A DNA stretch of 64,000 bases from Roseivivax sp. GX 12232. Lineage in GTDB: Bacteria; Pseudomonadota; Alphaproteobacteria; Rhodobacterales; Rhodobacteraceae. Made by a program: the position numbers and the translations under genes. Each line of letters begins with the position of its first letter. Within the stretch, counting starts at the first letter, position 1. Location: assembly GCF_021272185.1 (NCBI RefSeq), contig NZ_JAJSEC010000011.1, positions 1 through 64,000 on the forward strand. Reading direction: 5' to 3'. The notes beneath the pieces are model-generated. The model ran no database searches. It had not been told where the DNA came from and saw nothing but the letters and a program-made list of their open reading frames with translations. Positions 17,606 through 26,845 of the stretch are shown piece after piece.

Positions 17606-18830
17606 TCCGCGGCCCGCGGTCCTCCTTCACGCCCAGGTGCACCAGCGCCGAGACCGCGCCGACACCCACGCCGACCCACCAGACCATGGTGTAGCCGCCG
17701 GTCAGATCGTACATCCGCCCGCCCAGCCAGACGCCGATGAAGCTGCCGAGCTGGTGGCTGAAGAAGACGATCCCGTAGAGCGTGCCCATGTAGCGCAGAC
17801 CCCAGATATGCGCGACCAGCCCCGAGGTCAGCGGCACCGTCGCGAGCCAGAGCGCCCCCATGACGGCACTGAAGACCAGGACCGAGACCGGCGTGATCGG
17901 CAGCATGATGAACAGCGCCGCGGCGATGGTCCGCCCGGTGTAGATCGCCGTCAGCAGGTATTTCCGCGGGAAATGGTTGCCGAGCCAGCCCGCCACCAGC
18001 GTGCCCGCGATGTTGAAGAGCCCGATGAGCGAGATCGCCACCGCCCCCAGCGCCGAGGTCGTGGTGATCCCCACCGAATGCAGCACCCCGCCCTGCAGGA
18101 TCGGGCCGCACATCTCGGTCACCAGCGCGGGGAAATGCGCGGTCACGAAGGCGAGCTGGTAGCCGCAGGAGAAAAAGCCGATGAAAATCAGCGAGAAGGA
18201 GGGATCGCGCAGCGCCTTGCCGAGGATATGGCCCATGCTCTCTTCCAGCTCGCTCTTCGAGGCCTGCGGCGCGCGGATCATCGGCAGGCACAGCAGCACC
18301 GCGAGGATCGCCGCGGCGAAGAGCAGGAAGACCTCCTGCCAGGCCATGAAGCCCAGCATCCATTCCGCCAGCGGCGCACCGAAGACCTGGCCCGCGCTGC
18401 CCGCCGCCGTGGCGATGGCCAGCGACATGGAGCGGTTCTTGTCCGAGGAGGCGCGGCCCACCACCGCGAGGATCACCCCGAAGCCGGTGCCCGCGACGCC
18501 GAAGCCCACCAGCACCTCGAGCGCCTGGTGCGCCTCGGGCGTGGTCGCGAAGGACGACAGCACCAGCCCCACCGCGTAGGTGATCGCCCCGAGCACGATC
18601 GCCAGCCGGTCGCCCAGCCGTTCCGCCATGGCCCCGAATAGCGGCTGGCCGATGCCCCAGGCCAGGTTCTGGATCGCGATGGCGAGCGAGAACTCCGAGC
18701 GCAGCCAGCCGAACTCCTCGGCGACGGGGATCTGGAAGACCCCGAAGCTCGCGCGGATCGCGAAACTCACGAGGATGATGATGCAGCCGGCGACAAGCAC
18801 GGGCGTGATCAAGGGCGCGGGACGGTCCAT
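17586..18830 (-). CDS. MFS transporter (OFA/MCT-like)
   Basis: 414-aa major facilitator protein with 12 predicted helices. The N-terminal half has FGVFQIPVAEEFGWLRSEFS and the loop 2-3 motif GAMAERLGDR; the second half repeats it as GWLGNHFPRKYLL, and the last helices carry YGIVFFSHQLGSFIGVWLGG. This arrangement resembles the oxalate/formate antiporter and monocarboxylate group, so a carboxylate substrate is plausible but unproven. The 231 bp upstream towards the TerB-like gene contain no gene. Confidence 0.88.
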   Translation of the reverse strand: MDRPAPLITPVLVAGCIIILVSFAIRASFGVFQIPVAEEFGWLRSEFSLAIAIQNLAWGIGQPLFGAMAERLGDRLAIVLGAITYAVGLVLSSFATTPEAHQALEVLVGFGVAGTGFGVILAVVGRASSDKNRSMSLAIATAAGSAGQVFGAPLAEWMLGFMAWQEVFLLFAAAILAVLLCLPMIRAPQASKSELEESMGHILGKALRDPSFSLIFIGFFSCGYQLAFVTAHFPALVTEMCGPILQGGVLHSVGITTTSALGAVAISLIGLFNIAGTLVAGWLGNHFPRKYLLTAIYTGRTIAAALFIMLPITPVSVLVFSAVMGALWLATVPLTSGLVAHIWGLRYMGTLYGIVFFSHQLGSFIGVWLGGRMYDLTGGYTMVWWVGVGVGAVSALVHLGVKEDRGPRITPATA

Positions 18831-19061
18831 GGGCGGGCTCCTTTGGCCCGGAAATACCCCGCGTCGCCCGGACGGGCAATTTTTCGATTGTCACCGATAC
18901 GATTCGCGGGGGGGCGCCCGGCCTCGCAAGTGGCGCGCCGATCAGGGCACCCGGGGTGCCACGCCGGTCAGGGCGCCGCGAAATCTCTCCTGCGCCCGCC
19001 AGCTCACCAGGCGTTCAGTCCCGCCAACCTCCCGAATGAGGCACGGCCCCGCCGGTGCCCC

Positions 19062-19487
19062 TCACGCCCGCATGTGGCGAGCGCGGGCGCCGCGTTCGAT
19101 GGCGGCGGCGTGCAGGCGGTCGATGTCGAGCTCGTAGCGGATCTCCTCGAGCAGGCGCAGCTCGGGGTCGGTCAGCGTGCCGTCGGCGGCGGCCACGTCG
19201 CAGGCCAGGGCATAGGCGGTCTCGTTCAGCCGCTCGGGCAGGGCCTCGCGCAAGAGCCCGAAGAGCGCGTCGAGCCCGTCTTCCTGGTCGAAGAGGTCGA
19301 AGACGCTCTGCGAGACGTTCTTGATCCGGTCGACGTCGAAATCGGTGAAGACCGGCAGAGTGGTCACGATCGACTGGATCTTCACCAGTTCGGTGGTGCG
19401 GATGTTCTCGTCCGAGGCCGAGACCGCGACCATCAGCGCCACCAGGGCGTCCTGCGGTGAAAACGAATGTTCGATCGAATCTTGCAT
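19062..19487 (-). CDS. TerB-like (tellurite resistance family) protein
   Basis: 141-aa all-helical protein with a TerB-like domain: DALVALMVAVSASDENIRTTE in the first helical pair and DVAAADGTLTDPELRLLEEI in the second; both Asp-rich turns are the conserved metal-binding or structural loops of the family. Function in most bacteria is unknown; TerB proteins are linked to stress responses. I start at the ATG at 19487; the frame is open further upstream but has no family similarity. Divergent from lysK with an FNR-like box between. Confidence 0.82.
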   Translation of the reverse strand: MQDSIEHSFSPQDALVALMVAVSASDENIRTTELVKIQSIVTTLPVFTDFDVDRIKNVSQSVFDLFDQEDGLDALFGLLREALPERLNETAYALACDVAAADGTLTDPELRLLEEIRYELDIDRLHAAAIERGARARHMRA

Positions 19488-19532
19488 GTGTCGGTCCTTG
19501 CCGGAGGGGAACTTTTGCCTGCGTTGAAAATA

Positions 19533-19546
19533 TTGACCCCGATCAA
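19533..19546. promoter_or_regulatory. FNR/FnrL-type box between terB-like gene and lysK
   Basis: TTGACCCCGATCAA matches the FNR/FnrL consensus TTGAT-N4-ATCAA in nine of ten defined positions. It is centred about 52 bp upstream of the TerB-like ATG and 89 bp upstream of the lysK ATG; either gene, or both, could be oxygen-responsive. Confidence 0.55.
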
Positions 19547-19628
19547 GCGCCGCAATAGGTAGCGGGCGCTCGAGAGAGCCCCATTTTCCCCGCCTGCGCG
19601 GGGTCTTGCCAATCAAGGAGCAGACGAG

Positions 19629-21206
19629 ATGTCGGAGTTTCGCGACGCCGCGATGAATTCGAAGGCCTGGCCGTTCGAAGAGGCACGCCGTCTGCTCAAA
19701 CGCCACGAGGCCGGCAAGAGCCAGAAGGACCACATCCTGTTCGAGACCGGCTACGGCCCCTCGGGGCTGCCGCATATCGGCACCTTCGGCGAGGTGGCGC
19801 GCACCACGATGATCCGCCGCGCCTTCGAGGCGATCTCGGATGTGCCGACCCGGCTGATCTGCTTCTCGGACGACATGGACGGCATGCGCAAGGTGCCCGA
19901 CAACGTGCCCAACCCCGAGATGCTGCGCGAGCACCTGCAGAAGCCGCTCACCTCGGTGCCCGATCCCTTCGGCACGCATGAGAGCTTCGGCCATCACAAC
20001 AACGCCATGCTGCGGCGTTTCCTCGACACCTTCGGCTTCGAGTACGAGTTCTACTCGGCCACCGAATACTACAAGTCCGGCGCCTTCGACGAGGTGCTCC
20101 TGCGCGCCTGCGAGCGCTACGACGACATCATGGCGGTGATGCTGAAGTCGCTGCGCGAGGAGCGCCAGCAGACCTATTCGATCTTCCTGCCGCTGCACCC
20201 CGAGACCGGCCGCGTGCTTTACGTGCCGATCAAGCATGTCGATGCCGCCAAGGGCGAGATCACCTTCGACGACGAGGACGGCCGCGAGTGGACCCTGCCG
20301 GTCACCGGCGGCCAGGTGAAGCTGCAGTGGAAGCCCGATTTCGGCGCGCGCTGGGCGGCGCTGGGCGTCGACTTCGAGATGTATGGCAAGGACCATTCCA
20401 CCAACACGCCGATCTACGACCGGATCTGCGAGATCCTCGGCGGCGCCAAGCCCGAGCATTTTACCTACGAGCTGTTCCTCGATGCCAACGGCGAGAAGAT
20501 CTCGAAGTCCAAGGGCAATGGCCTCTCGATCGACGAATGGCTGACCTATGCCTCGACCGAGAGCCTGGCCTATTACATGTTCCAGAAGCCCAAGACCGCC
20601 AAGCGGCTGTCCTGGGACGTGATCCCCAAGGCGGTCGACGAATACCACCAGCAGCTGCGCGCCTACCCGGGCCAGAGCCCCGAGCAGCAGGCCGCGAACC
20701 CGGTGTGGCACATCCACGGCGGCGCGGTGCCGGCCTCGACCATGGTGGTGCCCTTCGCGATGCTTCTGAACCTGGTGTCGGTCTCGGGCGCCGAGAGCAA
20801 GGAGACGCTCTGGGGCTTCATCCGGCGCTACGCGCCCGAGGCCTCGCCCGAGGGCAACCCGGATCTCGACCAGGCCGCGGGCTTCGCGATCCGCTACTAC
20901 GAGGACTTCGTGAAGCCGGGCAAGACCTACCGCGCGCCGGACGAGACCGAGGCCGCCGCGATGCGCGACCTGGCCGAGCGGCTGCGCGCCCACGAGGGCC
21001 CGCGCGACGACGAGACGCTGCAGAGCCTGGTCTTCGCGGTCGGCAAGGAGCACGGCTTCGAGCCGCTGCGGAACTGGTTCAAGGCGCTCTACGAGGTGCT
21101 GATGGGCGCGAGCCAGGGCCCGCGCTTCGGCGGGTTCATCGCGCTTTACGGCGTGGAAGAGAGCGTGGCGCTGATCGAGAAGGGCCTGGCGGGCGAGCTG
21201 GGGTGA
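19629..21206 (+). CDS. lysK: Lysyl-tRNA synthetase, class I
   Basis: 525-aa class I LysRS, which charges tRNA-Lys. The HIGH-equivalent PHIG lies at residues 48-51 in [16 protein letters not shown], and the KMSKS-equivalent KISKSKGNG at about 289-297. This archaeal-type enzyme replaces the common class II LysS in many alphaproteobacteria, and no lysS is seen here. AAGGAG precedes the ATG by about 10 nt. Length and C-terminal anticodon-binding helical domain are complete. Followed by a repeat-filled gap. Confidence 0.96.
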   Translation: MSEFRDAAMNSKAWPFEEARRLLKRHEAGKSQKDHILFETGYGPSGLPHIGTFGEVARTTMIRRAFEAISDVPTRLICFSDDMDGMRKVPDNVPNPEMLREHLQKPLTSVPDPFGTHESFGHHNNAMLRRFLDTFGFEYEFYSATEYYKSGAFDEVLLRACERYDDIMAVMLKSLREERQQTYSIFLPLHPETGRVLYVPIKHVDAAKGEITFDDEDGREWTLPVTGGQVKLQWKPDFGARWAALGVDFEMYGKDHSTNTPIYDRICEILGGAKPEHFTYELFLDANGEKISKSKGNGLSIDEWLTYASTESLAYYMFQKPKTAKRLSWDVIPKAVDEYHQQLRAYPGQSPEQQAANPVWHIHGGAVPASTMVVPFAMLLNLVSVSGAESKETLWGFIRRYAPEASPEGNPDLDQAAGFAIRYYEDFVKPGKTYRAPDETEAAAMRDLAERLRAHEGPRDDETLQSLVFAVGKEHGFEPLRNWFKALYEVLMGASQGPRFGGFIALYGVEESVALIEKGLAGELG

Positions 21207-21290
21207 TTTTGGCGGGGCTTTGGGGGGCGGCGTGGCGTGATGGTGCTGCACCGCTGACAGTCGCGCGCACCGCCCAAATCCCCGCGCCCC

Positions 21291-21459
21291 CTTGCGCCCG
21301 AACAGCACCGAAGGTGCCGGGCGCGCGCCGGACCGGCCCGATGGGCCGGCGCTCCTTGGGGTGGCGCGCATAGCTCACCCCTAGCCCTGACCTTGCGTGG
21401 ATAAAGCGCGTCGCCCAGAGGTCAGCAGCGCCGGCCCCCGGTCCGGCGCGCGCCCTCTG
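21291..21459 (+). repeat. Family 1 repeat, copy D
   Basis: 169-bp copy with perfect 18-bp terminal inverted repeats; the inner loop reads CCCGATGGGCC as in copy B, where most copies have CCCCTTGGGCC. Confidence 0.9.
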
Positions 21460-21661
21460 GCCGTGCGGGCCGATAGGGCGGCATGGCGCTCCCTGTGCCG
21501 ACCTTTCGCTGCACAACGCTAATCCTCAGAACGCCCACGGCGGGTTGTCCGCTCCCATCTGCCAGCTGGCGGGAGGGGCGGCGAGGGCAGAGCGCGTGGC
21601 TTCTGCACGTGGTCTTCTGGCCAGCCGCCAGCACCAGCGTGCTCCGGTTCAGCCAGCCCCC

Positions 21662-21830
21662 CTTGCGCCCGAATAGCACCGAAGGTGCCGGGCGCGCGCC
21701 GGACCGGCCCCTTGGGCCGGCGCTCCTTGGGATGGCGCGCATAGCTCACCCCTAGCCCCGACCTTGCTACCATAAAGCGCGTCGCCCAGAGGTCGGCAGC
21801 GCCGGCCCCCGGTCCGGCGCGCGCCCTCTG
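21662..21830 (+). repeat. Family 1 repeat, copy E
   Basis: 169-bp copy in tandem with D at a period of 371 bp. The core reads TTGCTACCATAAAGCGC in place of the usual TTGCTGGGATAAAGCGC. Confidence 0.9.
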
Positions 21831-22080
21831 GCCGTGCGAGCCGATTGGGCGGCATGGTGCTGTCTGTGCCGACCGTCCGCTGCACAACGGTAACCCCCAG
21901 AACGCCCACAGCGGGTTGTCCGCTCCCATCCGCCGACACACCCCATGCGCCGATGCATCCCGCACCACATCCGCCATCGCGCCCCGACACCCCCCCGAAA
22001 CTCCCCGGCTCGCCGGGCCGTGACTTGGGGACGGGCGGAGACGCGCTATCTCTCCTCCCACCCCGAGGAGAGGAGGACCC

Positions 22081-22500
22081 ATGATGCGCCTGCGCATTCT
22101 CGCCCCGCTCGCCGCGCTCTGGCTGGCCCTGCCGGCCTGGGCGCAGGATGTCCTGGCCCCCGAGCCCGGCATCGAGGCGGTGATCTCGAAACAGATGGAG
22201 GCCTTCCGCGGCGGCGATGTCGCGGGCGCCTTCGAATACGCCAGCCCGATGATCCGCGGCATCTTCCGCACGCCCGAGATGTTCGGCCGCATGGTCGAAC
22301 AGGGCTACCCGATGGTCTGGCGCCCCGACAACATCGACTTCGGCGCGCTCAGACAGATGGACGGGCGGCTCTTCCAGCGCGTCATCGTCACCGACGAGGG
22401 CGGGCGGCTGCATGTCCTCGAATACCGGATGCTGGAGACCGAGGGCGGCTGGCTGATCGACGGCGTGCAGATCCTGCCGCAGACCGGCGTCGCGGCCTGA
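22081..22500 (+). CDS. DUF4864 family exported protein
   Basis: 139-aa protein with a signal peptide (MMRLRILAPLAALWLALPAWA, cut near AWA-QD) and a compact domain matching DUF4864: ISKQMEAFRGGDVAGAFEYASPMIR, then a MFGRMVEQGYPMVW segment and a C-terminal strand GGWLIDGVQIL. The overall look is of an NTF2/SnoaL-like alpha+beta barrel found widely in Rhodobacterales. Function unknown. Strong GA-rich ribosome-binding site upstream. Confidence 0.8.
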   Translation: MMRLRILAPLAALWLALPAWAQDVLAPEPGIEAVISKQMEAFRGGDVAGAFEYASPMIRGIFRTPEMFGRMVEQGYPMVWRPDNIDFGALRQMDGRLFQRVIVTDEGGRLHVLEYRMLETEGGWLIDGVQILPQTGVAA

Positions 22501-22630
22501 GCCAAACCGCGCCCCGGCCCGCCCCGAAGGCCGCAACGCGCGCCGCCCCAAGGCCCGGTTAACCAAGGGCTCGCTATCCCTGTCCTCCCGCGCGGTGCCG
22601 CCGCGCGGCCTGCCAAGGAAGGGGACAGCG

Positions 22631-24913
22631 ATGAACAAGGCGATCACCGAGGGCTGGGACCTGATGCCGCCGCCCTTTGCCGAGGGGCTCGAGGTCTGGT
22701 CGCGCCAGGACGGCACGCCGGGCTCGGACAGCTACGCCAGTGCGGCGGGCGCCAGCATCGTGACCGCCGACCAGGACTTCGGCGGCTGCCTCGAGCTTCT
22801 GAAGACCGAGGCCACCCAGAAGATCCGCTACATGGGCGAGGTGCCGATCGCGCCGGGCGTCTACCTGCGGGTGCGGACCCGGGTGAAGGTGCTCTCGGGC
22901 AGCCTGCCCTCGGTGCGGGTCGCGGCCTGGGCCGGATCCCCGGGCGGAGCGGCGGTGACCGGCATCCCGCTCACCGCCGCGAGCGTCGCGGTGCCGGACT
23001 ACGGCACCGTGGTGGAGGTCTCGGCGATCATCGGCTCGGGCGCGCGCACCGGCGTCGACATGGTCTGGGGGCCAAGCCCGACATACGGCCATTTCGGCAT
23101 CGACCTCACGGGCGCGACGGGCGCGCTCGTGCGCGTCGACGACATCGAGATCGAGGATGTGACCTCGGTCTTCCTGCGCGACATGCTGGGCTATGTCGAC
23201 GTGCGCGACTACGGCGCGCTGGGCGACGGGATCACCGACGACAGCGCCGCCTTCGAGGCCGCCGACGCCGCGACCCAGGGCCGCTCGCTCTTCGTCAGCG
23301 CGGGCAGCTACCTCCTGGCCGAGGACGTGACCCTCGACAGCGAGGTGATCTTCGAGGGCCAGGTGACCATGCCCGCCGAGAAGCGCCTCTCGCTGACCAA
23401 GAACTTCCGCCTGCCGAGCTATATCGACGCCTTCGGCGACGAGGAGGAGGCGCTGAAGAAGGCGCTCCAGGCGCTGATGAACGACGCCGACCACGAGAGC
23501 CTCGACATGGGCGGGCGGCGGGTCTCGCTCTCGGGCCCGCTCGACGTGCAGGCGGCGGTGGCCAACCGCACGAGCTATGCCCAGCGGCGGGTGCTGCGGA
23601 ACGGCCAGCTGCAGGCCTCGGCGGGCGGCGACTGGGCGGAAAGCGTGGTCACCCGGCAGGCCAGCTATTCCGCCGCCCAGCCCACCCGGCTCAGCAATGT
23701 GACCAATGCCGAGGTCATCCCCGTCGGCGCGCTGGTCGAGGGCGCGGGCGTCGGCCGCGAGATCTACGTCCGCGCGGTCAATCCCGCCGCCCAGGAGGTC
23801 ACGCTCTCGCAGCCGCTCTCGGACGCGGTGGGCACCCAGAACTACACCTTCCGGCGCTTCCGCTACATGCTGGATTTCTCGGGCTTCGAGCGGCTCGACG
23901 TTTTCCAGCTCGAGGACATCGAGTTCCAATGCGCGATCGAGGCTTCGGGCGTCATGCTCGCACCCTCGGGCACGGTGATGGTGATCCGCGAATGCACCTT
24001 CAACCGGCCGAAGAACCGCGGCATCACCAGCCCCGGCGAGGGCTGCCAGGGCATGTTGATCGAACATTGCCAGTTCCTCAGCCACGAGGGCGGCGAGCTG
24101 GTGCAGAACCGCCAGTCCGTGGCGATCAACGTCAACGCCAACGACGTGAAGCTGCGCGATTGCCGGGCCTCGCAGTTCCGCCATTTCGTGGTCGCCTCGG
24201 GGGCGCAGAACCTGATCACCGGCAACCATTTCTTCCAGGGCGACGCGGCGGCGAACGGCATCCGCACGGCGGGCATCGTGCTGGCGCTCCGGGCCTGCAA
24301 CACGCAGATCGCCAACAACTACATCGACAATTGCTTCGTCGAATGGACCAACGAGCGCGAGCCCGAGCCCGATTACGTCAGCGGCTTCGGCTTCGCGGGG
24401 CTCTCGATCACCGACAATGTCTTCCTCTGCTCCAAGGTCGCGACGAGCTTCGCCTTCATCGTGGTCAAACCCTATGGCTCGGGGCATTTCCTCAACGGGT
24501 TCAACGTCTCGGGCAATACCTTCCGGGCCTCCTCGGGCACGATCGAGCGGGTCGAGCGGCCCGACACCAGCTTCGCGCCCCTGGATTTCGCCAGGATGAA
24601 GCGGGTGCGCTTCACCAACAACACCTTCGCCAATGTCGAGAAGGCCGCGCAGAACCCGCTGGTGGTGGCGCATGCCCAGAACACACATGCCGACACCTGG
24701 GTGATCGACACCGAGGGCGAGCTGCCCTTCGACGCCTGGGCCGAGGAAGTGGACGCCGTGGTGCATACCTCGCGGCTGCGCAACGCCGCCAATGTGAGCG
24801 AATGGTGGATGCCCTATGTCTCGACCCGCGAGGGCGGGGCGAACAACCAGGTCCATCTGATCTACCCCGGCGCGGTGCGGGGTGACGCCAATGTGACGAT
24901 CCGGATGGATTGA
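22631..24913 (+). CDS. Large right-handed beta-helix protein (pectate-lyase-3/GH28-related)
   Basis: 760-aa protein. An N-terminal beta-sandwich-like region (1-185) is followed by VRDYGALGDGITDDSAAFEAA (about 193-213), the entry motif of pectate-lyase-3/GH28-type beta-helices that also occurs in phage tailspikes. The middle and C-terminal parts carry helix rungs rich in Asn and Asp (for example GNHFFQGDAAANGIR and QIANNYIDNCFVEW). No signal peptide is visible, so it is either cytoplasmic or secreted by another route. The start follows AAGGAAGGGGA. A polysaccharide-binding or cleaving role is plausible but unproven; no catalytic residues can be assigned. Confidence 0.75.
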   Translation: MNKAITEGWDLMPPPFAEGLEVWSRQDGTPGSDSYASAAGASIVTADQDFGGCLELLKTEATQKIRYMGEVPIAPGVYLRVRTRVKVLSGSLPSVRVAAWAGSPGGAAVTGIPLTAASVAVPDYGTVVEVSAIIGSGARTGVDMVWGPSPTYGHFGIDLTGATGALVRVDDIEIEDVTSVFLRDMLGYVDVRDYGALGDGITDDSAAFEAADAATQGRSLFVSAGSYLLAEDVTLDSEVIFEGQVTMPAEKRLSLTKNFRLPSYIDAFGDEEEALKKALQALMNDADHESLDMGGRRVSLSGPLDVQAAVANRTSYAQRRVLRNGQLQASAGGDWAESVVTRQASYSAAQPTRLSNVTNAEVIPVGALVEGAGVGREIYVRAVNPAAQEVTLSQPLSDAVGTQNYTFRRFRYMLDFSGFERLDVFQLEDIEFQCAIEASGVMLAPSGTVMVIRECTFNRPKNRGITSPGEGCQGMLIEHCQFLSHEGGELVQNRQSVAINVNANDVKLRDCRASQFRHFVVASGAQNLITGNHFFQGDAAANGIRTAGIVLALRACNTQIANNYIDNCFVEWTNEREPEPDYVSGFGFAGLSITDNVFLCSKVATSFAFIVVKPYGSGHFLNGFNVSGNTFRASSGTIERVERPDTSFAPLDFARMKRVRFTNNTFANVEKAAQNPLVVAHAQNTHADTWVIDTEGELPFDAWAEEVDAVVHTSRLRNAANVSEWWMPYVSTREGGANNQVHLIYPGAVRGDANVTIRMD

Positions 24914-25039
24914 GGTTTGGGCGGGGGGTTGGGGGCGGGAGAGTGTGGCGGGTGTGAGTGTGGGGCAGGGGCGTTTTCGGGGCTGGACAGGGCGGGGCGG
25001 TTGCTCGGGTGGCTGGTGGAGGCGCCGGCCGCTGCCCTC

Positions 25040-25714
25040 TCAGAACTCCGCCCAGAGCCCCAGCTTCAGCCCCATGCTGCTGTCCCCGATCACCCCGTAG
25101 CTGCCGCCGAGCTCCAGCTCGTAGCGCTTGAAAAGCGGCGTCGTGACCGAGGGCACCACCCGCAGGAAGGGCGCGTCGCCCGCCTGCTGGCCGCCCTGGA
25201 ACTGCACCATCGCGCGGCGGCGGCCGAATTTGGCGCCCATGGTCAGGTCGAGCTTCACGTCGGTCTCGCCGCGCTCCGGGAAGAGCTCGGCGGCGAAATC
25301 CGCCGCCAGCCAGCCCCAGTCCGCGCCCTTGCCGAGCGAGAGCGCCGGGCGGATCACCTGCATCCCGTCGATCTGGCCGATGCCCAGCGTCGGCGCCACC
25401 TGCAGCCCAAGGACCGGCCGCGCGAAGGGCCGGGTCGCGAAGGCCACCGTCTTGGTCGCCCCCGAGACCGAGCGCCCGAGGTCGAGCCCCACCGTCCAGC
25501 GCTCGGTCAGCCCGTATTCGATGAAGAGCGTGTCGTAGCGGGCGCTCGGGTAGTAGCTCGTCCAGGTGGTCAGGTCCTGCGACCAGGAGAGGTAGCTGGT
25601 GGTCGAGACGAAAAGCGCACCCTTCTCGCGCGGCCAGGCCCCGGCCTCGGCAAGCGCGGCGGGCAGACAGGCCAGAAGCGCCAGACCGGCGCGGCGGAGG
25701 GCGGAGCGCAACAT
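25040..25714 (-). CDS. Probable outer-membrane beta-barrel protein
   Basis: 224-aa protein with a signal peptide (about 1-25, ALAEAGA cleavage region) and alternating polar/hydrophobic strands throughout, such as ALFVSTTSYLSW, LFIEYGLTERWTVGLDLG and VQFQGGQQ. It ends LKLGLWAEF: a C-terminal Phe is the sorting signal recognised by the Bam machinery. About eight to ten strands are likely. No enzyme motif. A perfect CtrA box lies just upstream of the start, which suggests cell-cycle or motility-linked expression. Confidence 0.7.
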   Translation of the reverse strand: MLRSALRRAGLALLACLPAALAEAGAWPREKGALFVSTTSYLSWSQDLTTWTSYYPSARYDTLFIEYGLTERWTVGLDLGRSVSGATKTVAFATRPFARPVLGLQVAPTLGIGQIDGMQVIRPALSLGKGADWGWLAADFAAELFPERGETDVKLDLTMGAKFGRRRAMVQFQGGQQAGDAPFLRVVPSVTTPLFKRYELELGGSYGVIGDSSMGLKLGLWAEF

Positions 25715-25738
25715 GGCGGAATCGTCTCGCCAAAGCGG

Positions 25739-25753
25739 TTAACCGTTGGTTAA
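25739..25753 (-). promoter_or_regulatory. CtrA box upstream of outer-membrane protein gene
   Basis: On the minus strand the site reads TTAACCAACGGTTAACC, an exact TTAA-N7-TTAAC, the full binding consensus of the response regulator CtrA; it is also a near-palindrome (TTAACC-N3-GGTTAA). It ends 24 bp before the ATG at 25714. Confidence 0.75.
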
Positions 25754-25778
25754 TCGGCGGGGGTGTGGGGGGACGTGA

Positions 25779-25943
25779 GGGCGCGCGGCGGACCGGGGGC
25801 CGGCGCTGCTGCCCTCCGGGCTATGCGCTTTATGGCAACAAGGTCATTGCTCACTGTGAGCTAGGCACGCCACTCCCAAGAGCGCCGGCCCATCGGGCCG
25901 GTCCGGCGCGCGCCCGGCATCTTCGATGCTGTTCGGGCGCAAG
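25779..25943 (-). repeat. Family 1 repeat, copy F
   Basis: About 165-bp copy in the opposite orientation to all other complete copies, placed between the divergent outer-membrane and parA-like genes. The arms are more diverged (GCGCGCGGCGGACCGG at one end). The remaining gap to parA (25944-26161) has no other recognisable element beyond a CAGGAGGG ribosome-binding site. Confidence 0.85.
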
Positions 25944-26161
25944 TGGGGGCCGTCAGCGTCTTGCAGCAACCTGCCGTCTCGTCGCATGGCGAGCCCCCTG
26001 CCACACACCTCCCGGCCCTCCCAAACACCTCCCCCAAAGCCCACCCTTTCAGCACCCCCGTCACCCGCATGCCGCGCTGCGGCGCTGTCTCGGCGGCGCA
26101 TGTGGCCATTCCTATGCTGCAGGTGCAAACTCCCTCGCGGATCAACAGGAGGGCGATTCGC

Positions 26162-26803
26162 ATGGCCGGCTCGATCATCACCGTCGCGCAGCAGAAGGGC
26201 GGCTCCGGCAAGACCACGCTGGCCGCCAATCTCGCGGTCGGCTTCCTGCGCCAGGGCAAGACCGTGGCGCTGGTCGACACCGACCCGCAGGGCAGCCTCG
26301 GGCGCTGGTTCATGACCCGGGTCGAGGACCATCCCGACGCCACGGTGGGGCTCGATTTCGCGACCTCTTCGGCCTGGGGGATCACCTATGAGACCCGCAA
26401 GCTCTCCTCGGAATGCGACGTGGTCATCGTCGACACCCCGCCCAAGGCCGACAGCGACCTGCGCCCGGCGCTGCGGGTGGCCGACCTCGTGGTCGTGCCG
26501 GTGGCCATGAGCCATGTCGATCTCTGGGCCACCGAGGGCGTGCTCGACCTTGCACGCCGCGAGGAGAAGGACGCGCTGGTGGTGATGAACCGCACCCGCG
26601 CCCGCACCCGGCTCGCCGGCGAGGTGAGCGAGGCCGCGGCCCGGCTCGAGGCCGCGATCGCGGCGAGCCAGATCGCCAACCGCACCATCTACGCCGAGGC
26701 CATGGGCAAGGGGCTCTCGGGCGCCGAGGGCCGCAAGACGCCGGCCCGCGCCGAGGTCGAGGCGCTTGCACAAGAGGTGGCAGAGCGGCTCGCAACCGGG
26801 TAG
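26162..26803 (+). CDS. ParA-family ATPase
   Basis: 213-aa ParA/MinD-type P-loop ATPase. Deviant Walker A KGGSGKTT at residues 12-19 (signature Lys12 present), switch I VDTDPQGS at 39-46 and Walker B VVIVDTPPK at about 90-98. The short length and lack of an N-terminal HTH resemble orphan ParA proteins that position protein clusters rather than plasmids. No parB and no parS-like palindromes are seen nearby. CAGGAGG precedes the ATG. A 42-bp gap leads to the unknown 280-aa gene, suggesting co-transcription. Confidence 0.9.
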   Translation: MAGSIITVAQQKGGSGKTTLAANLAVGFLRQGKTVALVDTDPQGSLGRWFMTRVEDHPDATVGLDFATSSAWGITYETRKLSSECDVVIVDTPPKADSDLRPALRVADLVVVPVAMSHVDLWATEGVLDLARREEKDALVVMNRTRARTRLAGEVSEAAARLEAAIAASQIANRTIYAEAMGKGLSGAEGRKTPARAEVEALAQEVAERLATG

Positions 26804-26845
26804 ACCCCGAGGGCAGAGGATGTCCGACCCGCGCCCGGAGACGCC

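Larger units (their letters stand above)
21207..22080. other. Gene-free tandem-repeat tract downstream of lysK
   Basis: 874 bp occupied by two direct copies of a unit of about 270 bp, 371 bp apart: family 1 copies D and E, each with a shared extension of about 100 bp (21460-21562 and 21831-21933; common words GCTGCACAACG, AGAACGCCCAC and GGGTTGTCCGCTCCCAT). The last 150 bp lead into the DUF4864 gene, with an AGGAGAGGAGG ribosome-binding site. Confidence 0.75.

Noticed and set aside
22557-22564. CtrA half-site GGTTAACC upstream of the beta-helix gene
   Set aside because: Only one half-site is present, without a second TTAA at 7-bp spacing; too weak to call.
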